64,000 nucleotides of DNA from an uncultured Eubacteriales bacterium (lineage in GTDB: Bacteria > Bacillota > Clostridia > Oscillospirales > Oscillospiraceae). Positions 52,240-61,398 of this stretch are shown piece after piece. The translations under genes were made by a program, and so were the position numbers. Below the pieces are notes generated by a model. The model saw only the letters and a program-made list of their open reading frames with translations, was not told the DNA's origin and searched no databases. Position 1 is the first letter of the stretch. The number at the start of each line of letters is the position of its first letter. The stretch lies in the NCBI GenBank assembly GCA_900545495.1, contig UQZJ01000005.1:1-64000 (forward strand), read 5' to 3'.

Positions 52240-54513
52240 TCAGTCTCCTCCGTTTACGGTGATGCACACCGTTCCCTGCTCATCTGTGCGCCAGATGTCC
52301 GCCCCCACACGGCGCAGCCGCTCCAGCGTCTCCTGAGACGGGTGTCCATAGCTGTTGTCCCCCACGCTGATGATGGCCGTCCGTGGCCGGATGGCTTGCA
52401 AAAACGTCTCATCCGAGCCGTATCGGGAGCCGTGGTGGCTCACCACCAGCACCTCCACGTCCGGCAGGGCGTATGTCTCCGCCAGCCGCCGCTCCGTGGC
52501 GCCCGCCATATCGCCGGTGATGAGGATGTCGAAATCCCCCGCCGTCGCCAGTGCCGTCAGGCCCTGCTCGTTCAGGTCGCCCTCCGCCTCCACCGGCGGA
52601 TAGACCGTCAGCGTCATCTCCCCCAGTGTCAGCTTTTCCGTATCCGTTACGAACACCACGTCCGTACCCTTCTCCTCTGCCAGCGACACCAGCCGCTCCC
52701 GCACGCCGTATTCGTCCTCGATATCCGGCAGGTACAGCGTGTCCACCGGCAGCCGCGCCAGCAGCGCATACAGGCCGTTGGTATGATCGGCGTGGTAGTG
52801 GGTCACCACCACGCATTGCAGCCGGTGCAGGCCCATGCTCTCCAGCCGGTCCGCCGCCACGCCGCCGGCGTCCACGTAGCTGTTGCTGCTGCCGCAGTCC
52901 ACCAGCGCCGCCGTATGCTCTGACCAAAGCGCCACACTCTCGCCCTGCCCCACATCCAGCGCCATTGCGCCCATGCTGCCGTACCGCTGGCCGCCCAGCC
53001 ATACGGACACCGCCAGCATCAGCGCCGACAGTACCGCAGCTACCGCGTACTTGCGGCGCTTGTCCTCCGTCACGGCGCAGCCGATAAACGCGGCATAGGT
53101 GTACAGCATCCAGTAGATGAGATAGCGGTTATCGAAGTGAACGGCGTGGAACGGCAGGGCCGTCAGCCCCTTGGCCAGCCACAGGATATATTTTACCAGT
53201 GCAAAGGGGATCCAGCCCAATGCTCTGGCCAGCGGCAGCCACACAAAGCCCAGCAGCGTGGACAAAAATGCCGCCATAAAGCTCCATCCGGCGGCGGGTA
53301 CCGCCAACAGCCCCGCCAGCGGCGCTACCACCACGAAAATGTTGAAATACCACGCCAGCAGCGGCGCTGTAAATACCATAGCGCCCAGCGTTGCCGCCAG
53401 ATTGGCCGCGATAAAGCAGCGTCCGGCGTGCAGAATGCGGCGTTGGCCGCCATGTTCGCCGGCAAACGTCCGGTAGAGCCGGGGCGCCAGCAGCACCATA
53501 CCCAGCGCCGCGGCAAAGCTCAGCTGCAAGCTGACGCTGCCCGCCGCAAAGGGGTTCTCCAGAAGGATCACAGCCAGTGCCGCCGCCAGAGAGGTAAGCC
53601 CGTCGCTGCTCCGCCGGAACAGCGGCGCGATCAGCAAAAATATCTGCATGATGCAGGCGCGCACCACAGACGGTGACAGTCCCGCCATCACCATGTAGAA
53701 GAGCAGTACCGGGATGGTGACGGCGCACAGCGTCCGCCGTCTGCCCGACGGCACCAGCAGGCTCAACAGCGTGACAAGAAACCCGCAGTGCAGGCCGGAC
53801 ACGGCAAACAGATGAGCCAGCCCCGTCTCCTGCATGGCCACGGCGTCGCCCTCCGGCAGCTCCGACTTGTCGCCGGTCAGCTCCGCCAGCAGAAAGCCCC
53901 GCACCGAGGGGTCGTCCCACACGGCGGCGATCTTCTCCCGCAGCACCTTGACGGCCCGCAGCGGCAGCCATTGGACGCCGCCCCTGCTGCCATCGGTAAC
54001 GGTCACGTCCTCCCGCTGGTACAGCAGGGCGTACACGCCCCGCGCCGTGAACTGGGTCAGCTCCGTACCATGGATGCTGGCGGCATCCTGCCACCACGCC
54101 GTGCCGGACAAACGCTGTCCCGGCTCCAGCGCCAGCACATCGCCGCCGCCGTAGTACACGGCCTTGGCGCCGAAAAAGCCGTCCAGCCTCACGGTGACCT
54201 TGCCGCCGTGGGCTGCCTCCTCCGGCCACGCGCAGACGGTGGCGGTGAACTCTCCCGCCTTTCCGCAGCGCTCCAGCACCGGCTGCTGTACCGCCGCCTG
54301 ATAGACGACAAAATACGCCAGTGCCGCCGCCAGCGGCCACAGGATGAGCTGGCTGCGCCGGAACCAGCGGCGTCGCCGCGCCAATAAGCACAGCGTCAGC
54401 GCCAGCAGGCAGACGCCTGCCGCCGCCCACAGATACCAGCCGCTCCACGGCAGCACCAGCACCAGAAATAGCCCTGCCGCAAAGGAGAGCGCCATGGTGG
54501 CCAATACCCGCAT
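52240..54513 (-). CDS. comEC: ComEC/Rec2 DNA uptake channel protein
   Basis: A 757-residue polytopic protein. An N-terminal membrane region and OB-like segment (DUF4131) precede the competence domain (EKIAAVWDDPSVRGFLLAELTGDKSELP, HLFAVSGLHCGFLVTLLSLL). The C terminus is a metallo-beta-lactamase-like domain with VVTHYHADHTNGL and DILITGDM. It moves single-stranded DNA across the membrane in natural transformation. ATG 54513 follows GGGGGGAGAGCAT; the frame upstream is non-coding. No other competence genes are here. Confidence 0.95.
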   Translation of the reverse strand: MRVLATMALSFAAGLFLVLVLPWSGWYLWAAAGVCLLALTLCLLARRRRWFRRSQLILWPLAAALAYFVVYQAAVQQPVLERCGKAGEFTATVCAWPEEAAHGGKVTVRLDGFFGAKAVYYGGGDVLALEPGQRLSGTAWWQDAASIHGTELTQFTARGVYALLYQREDVTVTDGSRGGVQWLPLRAVKVLREKIAAVWDDPSVRGFLLAELTGDKSELPEGDAVAMQETGLAHLFAVSGLHCGFLVTLLSLLVPSGRRRTLCAVTIPVLLFYMVMAGLSPSVVRACIMQIFLLIAPLFRRSSDGLTSLAAALAVILLENPFAAGSVSLQLSFAAALGMVLLAPRLYRTFAGEHGGQRRILHAGRCFIAANLAATLGAMVFTAPLLAWYFNIFVVVAPLAGLLAVPAAGWSFMAAFLSTLLGFVWLPLARALGWIPFALVKYILWLAKGLTALPFHAVHFDNRYLIYWMLYTYAAFIGCAVTEDKRRKYAVAAVLSALMLAVSVWLGGQRYGSMGAMALDVGQGESVALWSEHTAALVDCGSSNSYVDAGGVAADRLESMGLHRLQCVVVTHYHADHTNGLYALLARLPVDTLYLPDIEDEYGVRERLVSLAEEKGTDVVFVTDTEKLTLGEMTLTVYPPVEAEGDLNEQGLTALATAGDFDILITGDMAGATERRLAETYALPDVEVLVVSHHGSRYGSDETFLQAIRPRTAIISVGDNSYGHPSQETLERLRRVGADIWRTDEQGTVCITVNGGD

Positions 54514-54562
54514 ATGCTCTCCCCCCTTCCGGGCTGTCTCACCCTGCGTCCTTAACCTGTAT

Positions 54563-54591
54563 ATTGTAGCAGATACGATGTCCCGCCGCAA
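54563..54591 (-). promoter_or_regulatory. Promoter of comEC-holA-rnmV
   Basis: Minus strand: TTGCGG (54591-54586), 17 bases, TACAAT (54568-54563). Confidence 0.65.
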
Positions 54592-54646
54592 GAGGCGGGG
54601 CGCAAAAGAGCCCACACCGGTGCAATCACACCTGTGATATGTGCAA

Positions 54647-54673
54647 AAGAGCCGCCCCGATGGGGCGGCTCTT
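54647..54673 (-). terminator. Terminator after the pot operon and thioesterase
   Basis: AAGAGCCGCCCC and GGGGCGGCTCTT arms of 12 bp, with a T run on the minus strand. Confidence 0.8.
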
Positions 54674-54684
54674 CCGTACGCTTG

Positions 54685-55086
54685 TTATTTGGCCTTGTGC
54701 AGCTTGTCGCTGCACTTCTGCATGAAGCGGGCATTGTCGATGATGGCGCGGGTATGGGTGCCCTCCCCGATCAGGCCGTCCTCGTCGGAGGCGGTGATCT
54801 TGAAGGAGATCATCTTGCCGTTGGCGGAGACGCCCGTCACCTCGGCGGTGGCGGAGATCTTCATACCGACAGGGGTAGGCGCCAGATGGCTGGATGCGAT
54901 GTCCACGCCCACGGTACCCTTGCCCTCCGGCAGCTCATTCTGCACGCACCACATGGCGGCGCACTCCATCAGGCCCATCATATAGGGGGTACCCAGCACC
55001 TCCAGTCCGCCGGAGCCCACGGCCTTGGCGGTCATATCAGCGGTGACGGTCTTTTCCACGGTATGAGTCATGCCGATCTCGATCAT
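54685..55086 (-). CDS. Hotdog-fold thioesterase
   Basis: A 133-residue protein of the fluoroacetyl-CoA thioesterase-like hotdog family. Key parts: GSGGLEVLGTPYMMGLMECAAM (catalytic-loop and helix start), GTVGVDIASSHLAPTPVGMKISATAEV (hotdog strand with the conserved His) and GEGTHTRAIIDNARFMQK. It should hydrolyse an acyl-CoA thioester; the substrate is unknown. It lies 13 bases after potCD and is probably the last gene of that transcript. Confidence 0.85.
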   Translation of the reverse strand: MIEIGMTHTVEKTVTADMTAKAVGSGGLEVLGTPYMMGLMECAAMWCVQNELPEGKGTVGVDIASSHLAPTPVGMKISATAEVTGVSANGKMISFKITASDEDGLIGEGTHTRAIIDNARFMQKCSDKLHKAK

Positions 55087-55099
55087 ATTGCTGCCTCCT

Positions 55100-57094
55100 T
55101 TATACTCCTAATTGCGTCCACAGCTTGTCATAGAACTTCAGCGTCTCCTGCGGCAGATTGACGTAGATCTCGCAGCGCTCCCGTTCCTCGTCGGGGATGG
55201 CCATGATGTGGTACAGCTCCTCGTCCAGCGGCTCTCCGTACTCCTCCTCGTAGTAGGCGGGGTACTCCGCCAGCGCCTCGGCGTTGGGGGAGGCGTACCA
55301 GATGTAGTCCATGTTGGCCAGATTGGCGTCCGTTCCGGCGATGAAGTTGATCCACTCCTCCGCCTCGGACATATGCTGGCTGGATTTCAGGACGCACATG
55401 GCGTCCACGAACCAGTTGCTGCCCTCCTCAGGGATGACGAAGGCAAGATCCTCGTTGTTCTCCAGCATGGTCAGATAGTCGCCGGCGTAGTACATGGAGA
55501 TAGCCGCGTTGCCGCCCTCCATCTTGCCGAATATCTCATCCATGACGAAGGCCTGATAGACGCCCTTGCTCTTGGCATTCTTCACCAGCTCAAAGGCCTC
55601 GGTGAGCTGCGCCTCGTCGGTGGTGTTGATATCGTAGCCCAGATAGCACAGAGCCGCCATCAGCGCGTCGCGGGAGTTGTTGATCATCAGCACCTGTCCG
55701 GCGTACTTCTCGTCGAACATAGCGCCCCAGCTGGTGATGGGCTCATCCACCATGGTCGTGTTGTAGATGATGCCCACGCTGCCCCAGGTGTAGGGTACGG
55801 TGTACTTGTTCTCCGGGTCGAAGCTCAGGTGGGTAAACTGGGGATCCATCAGCTGGAAGTTGGGGATATTGTCGTAGTTCAGCTCCGCCAGCAGATCCTC
55901 CTGAATGAGCCGGGCGATCATGTAGTCCGAGGGTACGATGACGTCGAAGTCCGCGCCGCCCATCTTAATGAGAGAGTACAGCGCCTCGTTGCTCTCCGCC
56001 GTCTGGTAGTTGACGCGGATGCCGGTCTGCTCTTCAAACTCCGTGATGAGGGACTCGTCGATATACTCGCCCCACGAGCAGACGTTCACCACACGCTCGC
56101 TGCGGGCCGCCGTACCGGTGACGATCAGGGTTGCCAGCAGGACGCAGGCCAGACCGCCGGCGGCCAGCTTCTTACCCAGACCGGGGTGCTTGCGGGGCGG
56201 ACGCACAGGCGCCGGCGCATCGCCGCGGGCGGCGTGATGGGCGTGGTGGCTGTGGTGGTTCTCCCGGATGTTGATGAGCGCCAGCAGCAGGATCACCGTA
56301 ACGAACAGCAGCGTGGAGATGGCGTTGATCTCCGGGCTGACGCGCTTTTTCGTCATGCCGTAGATGGTCATCGCCAGCGTGGAGGACGAGGTGCCCGCCG
56401 TGAAGTAGCTGATGATGAAGTCGTCGATGGACATGGTGAACGCCGTCAGCGCGCCGGACACGATACCCGGCTTGATCTCCGGAATGATGACCTTCCAGAA
56501 CGCCTGCATCCATGTGCAGCCCAGATCCTGCGCCGCGTCCACCAGATTGCGGTCCATCTGCCGCAGCTTGGGGCCGACAGCCAGAATGACGTAGGGGATA
56601 TTGAAGCACACATGGGCGATGAGCAGGGTGCCGAAGCCCATGGTCAGCCGCTCCGGCAGCACCACGGCGGTCTGCCAGCTGTTGACCCAGCCGGCAAAGG
56701 CGCCCCAGCCGTTGAAGAACACCACGAACAGCAGGCACAGGCTGACGCCGGTGACGATGTCTGCGTTCATCATAGGGATATTGTTCACTGCCATCAGCGT
56801 CTCACGGGGCTTGCGGCGCATGGCGAAAAAGCCAATGGCGGCAAAGGTACCGGCGATGGTGGCGATGATCGTTGCCAGCAGGGATACCATCAGCGTGGTA
56901 TACACGCTGTGCATAATGAGCCGGTTGTGGAACAGCTGCTGATACCAGTGGAGGGAGAATCCCTTCCACACGCTGGAGCTGTTGCCGGCATTGAAGGAAA
57001 ATACAATGAGGATGATGATGGGTGCATAGAGGAAGAGCCCCACCAGCACCATCAGCAGGCGGTCGCCGAAGCTGTTGGTCTTTCTACGGCTCAT
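55100..57094 (-). CDS. potCD: Fused PotC permease and PotD substrate-binding protein
   Basis: A 664-residue fusion. Residues 1-278 are a PotC-type ABC permease with six helices and the EAA loop VDAAQDLGCTWMQAFWKVIIPEIKPGI (185-211). A His-rich cytosolic linker (HHSHHAHHA, 280-288) and a membrane segment (309-329) lead to a PotD-type binding domain (335-664): VVNVCSWGEYIDESLITEFEEQTGIRVNYQT, VPSDYMIARL and MYYAGDYLTML. The segment tethers the binding domain outside. It imports spermidine or putrescine together with PotA and PotB. It overlaps potB by 4 bases. Such fusions are known in some Firmicutes. Confidence 0.93.
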   Translation of the reverse strand: MSRRKTNSFGDRLLMVLVGLFLYAPIIILIVFSFNAGNSSSVWKGFSLHWYQQLFHNRLIMHSVYTTLMVSLLATIIATIAGTFAAIGFFAMRRKPRETLMAVNNIPMMNADIVTGVSLCLLFVVFFNGWGAFAGWVNSWQTAVVLPERLTMGFGTLLIAHVCFNIPYVILAVGPKLRQMDRNLVDAAQDLGCTWMQAFWKVIIPEIKPGIVSGALTAFTMSIDDFIISYFTAGTSSSTLAMTIYGMTKKRVSPEINAISTLLFVTVILLLALINIRENHHSHHAHHAARGDAPAPVRPPRKHPGLGKKLAAGGLACVLLATLIVTGTAARSERVVNVCSWGEYIDESLITEFEEQTGIRVNYQTAESNEALYSLIKMGGADFDVIVPSDYMIARLIQEDLLAELNYDNIPNFQLMDPQFTHLSFDPENKYTVPYTWGSVGIIYNTTMVDEPITSWGAMFDEKYAGQVLMINNSRDALMAALCYLGYDINTTDEAQLTEAFELVKNAKSKGVYQAFVMDEIFGKMEGGNAAISMYYAGDYLTMLENNEDLAFVIPEEGSNWFVDAMCVLKSSQHMSEAEEWINFIAGTDANLANMDYIWYASPNAEALAEYPAYYEEEYGEPLDEELYHIMAIPDEERERCEIYVNLPQETLKFYDKLWTQLGV

Positions 57095-57945
57095 AGCATC
57101 ACCGCCTGTTCCTCGCCCTCACCGAAGCGATTCATTACCAGCATACACACCACGACCACCAGCATCATCACCAGCGAGATGGCCGCGCCCAGCTGCGGGT
57201 TGTACGCGCCGCCCAAAAACTGCCGCTCGATCAGGTCGCCCAGCAGCAGCTCCGTACCGCCGCCCAGCATCCGGCTGATGGCGAAGGTGGACACCGACGG
57301 GACGAACACCATGGTGATGCCGGACAGCACGCCCGGCAGCGACAGGGGCAGCACCACCTTGCGGAACACGGTGAGGCTGTTGGCGCCCAGATCACGGGCG
57401 GCCTCCAGCAGGGAGTGATCCAGCTTGATGATGACGGAGTAAATGGGCAGGATCATGAAGGGCAGGTAGTTATACACCATGCCCAGCACCACCGCGCCCT
57501 GCGTATTGATGAGGGTGAAATATTCCAGCTCACTGCCGGTCAGGTGGTTATACAGCGCCAGAATACCGATCTTTTGCAGCAGCTGGTTCAAAAGGCCGTG
57601 GTTTTCCAGAATGGTCATCCATGAGTACGTCCGCAGCAGGAAATTCATCCACATGGGCAGCATGATAAGCACCATGGCCGTCCGCTGGAAGGACGCGCCC
57701 TCCCGGCTGAGGAGGTACGCCACCGGGTAGCCTATGAGCAGGCAGATGGCCGTGGCGATCAGCGCCAGCTTGAAGGACCGGCCGAACACGGCGGCGTAGC
57801 CGCCCATCTGCACGAAGTTGTCCAGCGTGGCGCCGCCCTCCCCGTTGGAGAAGGCGTAGATAACCATGATGACGATGGGGGCCACCACAAAAATGGCCAT
57901 CCATACCACATAGGGTACGGCGAAACGGGAGAGCTTAGTCTTCAT
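57091..57945 (-). CDS. potB: Spermidine/putrescine ABC transporter permease
   Basis: A 284-residue permease with six helices. The EAA loop is LEAARDLGANSLTVFRKVVLPLSLPGV. ATG 57945 was chosen because it is the family start (MKTKLSRFAVPYVVW) with GAGGAGGAGAGCGAGG upstream; it overlaps potA by 11 bases. Confidence 0.93.
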   Translation of the reverse strand: MKTKLSRFAVPYVVWMAIFVVAPIVIMVIYAFSNGEGGATLDNFVQMGGYAAVFGRSFKLALIATAICLLIGYPVAYLLSREGASFQRTAMVLIMLPMWMNFLLRTYSWMTILENHGLLNQLLQKIGILALYNHLTGSELEYFTLINTQGAVVLGMVYNYLPFMILPIYSVIIKLDHSLLEAARDLGANSLTVFRKVVLPLSLPGVLSGITMVFVPSVSTFAISRMLGGGTELLLGDLIERQFLGGAYNPQLGAAISLVMMLVVVVCMLVMNRFGEGEEQAVML

Positions 57946-59077
57946 CCTCGCTCTCCTCCTCTTCCAGCTCCACGCTGGCGTCCGCCAATTCCTCATACTC
58001 CTCGGAATAGGAGGAGTAGTCGCCGAACAGTCCGGAGTATTCACTCTTTTTCATAATGTGGAAGCCGTCGGGGTCGATCTTCACGCCGATGCGTGCGCCC
58101 ACCGGCGAGTGGTCGGTGGTCTGAATGAGCCACTTGAAGCCCCGGAAGTCCACGATGATGTCGTACTGCATCCCCTTGAACGTCACGTTGGTGACGGTGC
58201 CGACGAGCTGGCCCTGCTCCACGGGGACGATGTCGATGTCCTCGGGGCGGATGACCACATCCACCGGCTCGTTCTCGGCGAAGCCCACGTCCACGCAGGG
58301 GAACTCCTTGCCGTACATCTTCACGACCTTATCCCGGACCATGACGCCGTTGAGGATGTTGCTCTCGCCGATGAAGTCCGCCACAAAGGCGTTCTTCGGC
58401 TCGTTGTAGATATCCTCCGGCGTGCCGATCTGCTGGATGCGGCCCTTGTCCATCACCACCACGGTGTCGGACATGGTCAACGCCTCCTCCTGGTCGTGGG
58501 TCACATATATAAACGTTATGCCCATCTGCTGCTGGATACGCTTCAGCTCGTTCTGCATATCCTTGCGCAGACGCAGATCCAACGCACCCAGCGGCTCGTC
58601 CAGAAGCAGTACCTTCGGACGGTTCACCAGTGCGCGGGCGATGGCCACCCGCTGCTGCTGGCCGCCGGACAGCTGGTCGATGCGGCGGCGGTCAAAGCCC
58701 TTCAGGCTGACCACCTCCAGCATTTCGGTGACACGCTGCCGTATCTCCTCCTCCGGCACTTTGGCGATACGCAGGCCGAAGGCGATGTTTTCAAACACAT
58801 CCAGATGCGGGAACAGCGCATATTTCTGGAACACCGTGTTGATCTGCCGTTTGTGAGGCGGAACGTCGTTGATCCTCACCCCGTCAAAGGTCACATCACC
58901 GGATGTGGGCGTTGTAAACCCGCCGATGATACGCAGCGTCGTGGTCTTGCCGCAGCCGCTGGGCCCAAGCAGTGTGAGGAATTCGGAATCGTTGATATAA
59001 AGGTTGATGTTATCGAGAACCAGCTCGTCGTCAAACGCCATGCAGAGGTTCCGCAGGCGAATCAACTCTTTGGACAT
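57935..59077 (-). CDS. potA: Spermidine/putrescine ABC transporter ATPase
   Basis: A 380-residue ABC ATPase: Walker A GPSGCGKTTTLR, Q-loop region, signature LSGGQQQRVAIARAL, Walker B KVLLLDEPLGALD, H-loop TFIYVTHDQEEALTM. The C-terminal TOBE/OB domain (about 245-350) is typical of PotA. An acidic tail (ELEEEESEDED) ends the protein. It is the first gene of potA-potB-potCD. Confidence 0.95.
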   Translation of the reverse strand: MSKELIRLRNLCMAFDDELVLDNINLYINDSEFLTLLGPSGCGKTTTLRIIGGFTTPTSGDVTFDGVRINDVPPHKRQINTVFQKYALFPHLDVFENIAFGLRIAKVPEEEIRQRVTEMLEVVSLKGFDRRRIDQLSGGQQQRVAIARALVNRPKVLLLDEPLGALDLRLRKDMQNELKRIQQQMGITFIYVTHDQEEALTMSDTVVVMDKGRIQQIGTPEDIYNEPKNAFVADFIGESNILNGVMVRDKVVKMYGKEFPCVDVGFAENEPVDVVIRPEDIDIVPVEQGQLVGTVTNVTFKGMQYDIIVDFRGFKWLIQTTDHSPVGARIGVKIDPDGFHIMKKSEYSGLFGDYSSYSEEYEELADASVELEEEESEDED

Positions 59078-59175
59078 TTATCCTCCCCCGTTCATTCATA
59101 AAATAACCTCCCCCCGGTGAAAATCGACGGCGTCTGTTCCCACGCCGCTTTTTTCGTCGAAAGAAAGCAGCTACA

Positions 59176-59204
59176 CTATATATAAAAGCTCCGGGAAAGT
59201 CAAT
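59176..59204 (-). promoter_or_regulatory. Promoter of the pot operon
   Basis: Minus strand: TTGACT (59204-59199), 17 bases, TATAGT (59181-59176). A small hairpin (GGCGT..ACGCC, about 59127-59149) lies in the leader. Confidence 0.75.
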
Positions 59205-59223
59205 GGATTTTCCTGTTTTTTAG

Positions 59224-59262
59224 AAAAAAATCGTGCGGAGCCGCGTCAACAGCCCCGCACGA
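59224..59262 (-). terminator. Terminator after the RluA-family gene
   Basis: TCGTGCGG and CCGCACGA arms, followed on the minus strand by seven T. Confidence 0.85.
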
Positions 59263-59267
59263 CATTT

Positions 59268-60224
59268 TCAGCCGAAATATTTTGCCCGGAACGGCACGTT
59301 TTCCACCGTAAATGTCCGGCCCCGCAGGTAGTTCAGAAGTCCCGCGTCCGTGGGCAGGTCGAAAGTCAGCTCGTAGGCGTACAGCGCCTGCCGCGTCTCC
59401 CCGTACCGGCGGTTCACATCGCCCCGGCCGTACTTGCCGTCCCCCAGCAGCGGGCAGCCCAGATCGGCAAAGGACGCCCGGATCTGGTGGGTGCGCCCCG
59501 TCTCCAGTCCCACCTCCACCAGCGACAGCTCGCCCCGCGTCTCCAGCGTGCGGTAGTCCGTGACGGCGGTCTTGCCGCCGGGTACCGGCTTGTGGTAGAC
59601 AGACACCTGCTTTTTCTGCTCATTCTTCAGAAGGAAGCACTCGATCCTGCCCTCCGGCGGCTTGGGACGCCCCACGGTGATGCACAGATACCGCTTGTCG
59701 ATCTCCCGCAGCCGGATCTTCTCGTTGATGATCCGCAGCGTCTCGGCGTTCTTGGCGGCGATGACCATCCCGCCGGTGTTGCGGTCGATGCGGTTGCACA
59801 GCGCCGGTGCAAAGGCGTTCTCCCACCGGGGGTTCCACTCCCGCTTCTGGTACAGGTACGCCTGAATGTGGTTGATGAGGGTGTTCACCTTCTCCGTCTC
59901 GTCGGCGTGGACTACCAAGCCCGGACGCTTATTGACCAGCAGCAGGTTCTCGTCCTCGTACACAATGTCCACCTGCGGCTTGAACAGCGTCAGGAACATA
60001 TTCTCCTCCGACGGCTTGTCGAAGAACTCGTCGTTGATATAGAGCTGCACCACGTCGCCCTCGGTGAGCCGCTGGTCCCGCTGGGCGCGGCCGCCGTTGA
60101 CCTTGATGCGTTTGATGCGGATGTACTTTTGCAGCAGTGCCGGCGGCAGCAGCGGCAGTGCCTTGGACACAAAGCGATCCAGCCGCGCGCCGGCGTCATT
60201 TTTCCCGATGATCAGCTCCCGCAT
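59268..60224 (-). CDS. RluA-family pseudouridine synthase
   Basis: A 318-residue enzyme that isomerises uridine in rRNA or tRNA. An N-terminal S4 domain (ARLDRFVSKALPLLPPALLQKYIRIKRIKVNG) precedes the catalytic domain with HADETEKVNTLINHIQAYL and NRIDRNTGGMVIAAKN, where the Asp is the nucleophile; ETGRTHQIRASFADLGCPLLGDGKYG follows. It belongs with RluC/RluD-like enzymes; the target uridine cannot be assigned. Confidence 0.93.
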   Translation of the reverse strand: MRELIIGKNDAGARLDRFVSKALPLLPPALLQKYIRIKRIKVNGGRAQRDQRLTEGDVVQLYINDEFFDKPSEENMFLTLFKPQVDIVYEDENLLLVNKRPGLVVHADETEKVNTLINHIQAYLYQKREWNPRWENAFAPALCNRIDRNTGGMVIAAKNAETLRIINEKIRLREIDKRYLCITVGRPKPPEGRIECFLLKNEQKKQVSVYHKPVPGGKTAVTDYRTLETRGELSLVEVGLETGRTHQIRASFADLGCPLLGDGKYGRGDVNRRYGETRQALYAYELTFDLPTDAGLLNYLRGRTFTVENVPFRAKYFG

Positions 60225-60299
60225 AGGCGTACCTCCCTCCTATTCTCCGTCCATTGTATCCGGTTTTGGAAAAAAGTCAAAATATTTGTGAGAAAATGT

Positions 60300-60328
60300 T
60301 TGACAAGGGATTTTCTCTCGGCTATAAT
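60300..60328 (+). promoter_or_regulatory. Promoter of the DUF177-rpmF pair
   Basis: Perfect TTGACA (60300-60305), 17 bases, perfect TATAAT (60323-60328). Confidence 0.9.
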
Positions 60329-60355
60329 ACTACTCGTGTCATTGCGAGGTGTACT

Positions 60356-60856
60356 ATGCGTCTGAACGTAAACAAGCTGCTGCATACCCCCGGCTCCCGG
60401 CAGGAGATCCATTTTGAGATGGACCTTTCCGATCTGGAGTTCGGCGGTACTTATCCTGTAACGCGACCGGTTGTTGTGGACGGCCAGCTGCGGAATCAGG
60501 CGGGTATGCTGCTGTGTGAGCTTCAGATCACCACCACGCTCCACTGCATCTGTGACCGCTGCGCCCAGGCGTTCGATCAGGAGAAATCCACAGACTATGC
60601 CTGTGTGCTGGCCGAGGAGCGTCAGTCCGATGAGGATGACGACATCGTGCTGTTGGACGACGATGAGGTGGATGTGACGGAACTGGCGCGGGACGCCTTT
60701 ATCCTCGATATGGACACGAAATTTCTCTGCTCTGAGGACTGCAAGGGACTTTGTCCCGGCTGCGGTGCCGACCTGAACCGCGAGAGCTGCCGCTGCAAGA
60801 AGGCGGTGGATCCCCGGCTGGCCAAGCTGGCGCAGCTGTTGCAGAAGGACGAGTGA
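60356..60856 (+). CDS. DUF177/YceD-like protein
   Basis: A 166-residue DUF177 protein. It shows the family's CDRCAQAF knuckle and a terminal Cys cluster (LCSEDCKGLCPGCGADLNRESCRCKKAVDPRLAKLAQL). DUF177 genes typically precede rpmF, as here, and are linked to ribosome or 23S rRNA maturation. ATG 60356 follows GCGAGGTGTACT; longer upstream starts would lie on the promoter. Confidence 0.9.
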   Translation: MRLNVNKLLHTPGSRQEIHFEMDLSDLEFGGTYPVTRPVVVDGQLRNQAGMLLCELQITTTLHCICDRCAQAFDQEKSTDYACVLAEERQSDEDDDIVLLDDDEVDVTELARDAFILDMDTKFLCSEDCKGLCPGCGADLNRESCRCKKAVDPRLAKLAQLLQKDE

Positions 60857-60905
60857 ATCCATTATAAATTGCTGCTCAGGCAGTTAATACCAAGGAGGTG
60901 TCAAC

Positions 60906-61103
60906 ATGGCAGTCCCTAAGGGAAAAGTATCCAAGCAAAGACGCAATAAGAGACGTTCTTCCGTATGGAAGCTGGCAGCTCCCGCTCTGGTGGCATGCCC
61001 CAAGTGCGGTGCTCTGCATCTGCCTCACAGAATGTGCCCGGAGTGCGGTACCTACAACGGCCGCGAAGTCAAGGTCGTCAAGTCTGTGGCAGCGGACAAG
61101 TAA
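60906..61103 (+). CDS. rpmF: 50S ribosomal protein L32
   Basis: A 65-residue L32: MAVPKGKVSKQRRNKRRSSVWKLAAP at the N terminus and a zinc-binding pair CPKC..CPEC (four Cys form). The start follows CAAGGAGGTGTCAAC. Confidence 0.98.
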   Translation: MAVPKGKVSKQRRNKRRSSVWKLAAPALVACPKCGALHLPHRMCPECGTYNGREVKVVKSVAADK

Positions 61104-61120
61104 ATTCTTATGTGTCCACG

Positions 61121-61155
61121 CAGGAGGGAAGCGTAGCTTCCCTCCTGCTTTTTTT
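61121..61155 (+). terminator. Terminator after rpmF
   Basis: Arms of 12 bp (61121-61132, 61136-61147) followed by seven T. Confidence 0.9.
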
Positions 61156-61319
61156 ACCGCCGGCGGCATATCACGCCGCTTCAAAGCACGAGCCGCCTCC
61201 GTCCCCTTCCGCAAAGCAGCTGTGCCCCCGCACTTTTCTTCATGACAAGCATCGAAATGATGCGTTTTACAAATGCTTCGGCGCCGGTTATACTGTATCT
61301 GTTTTGCGGGATAAATAGC

Positions 61320-61348
61320 TTGCGTCCCTTGGAAAAATCCGTTATAAT
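61320..61348 (+). promoter_or_regulatory. Promoter of the DUF512-der operon
   Basis: TTGCGT (61320-61325), 17 bases, TATAAT (61343-61348). Confidence 0.7.
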
Positions 61349-61398
61349 AGGATGGTTATTATGTGGGCGTATGCCCTTTTATGAGAGAGGATGCAGCT

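Noticed and set aside
55112..57418. A 768-codon plus-strand frame opposite potCD/potB
   Set aside because: Shadow of the well-supported polyamine transporter genes; no ribosome site and no recognisable domain.
59125..59155. A plus-strand terminator (GGCGT..ACGCC with six T)
   Set aside because: No plus-strand gene ends there. It lies in the potA leader and may be a chance hairpin or part of that leader.
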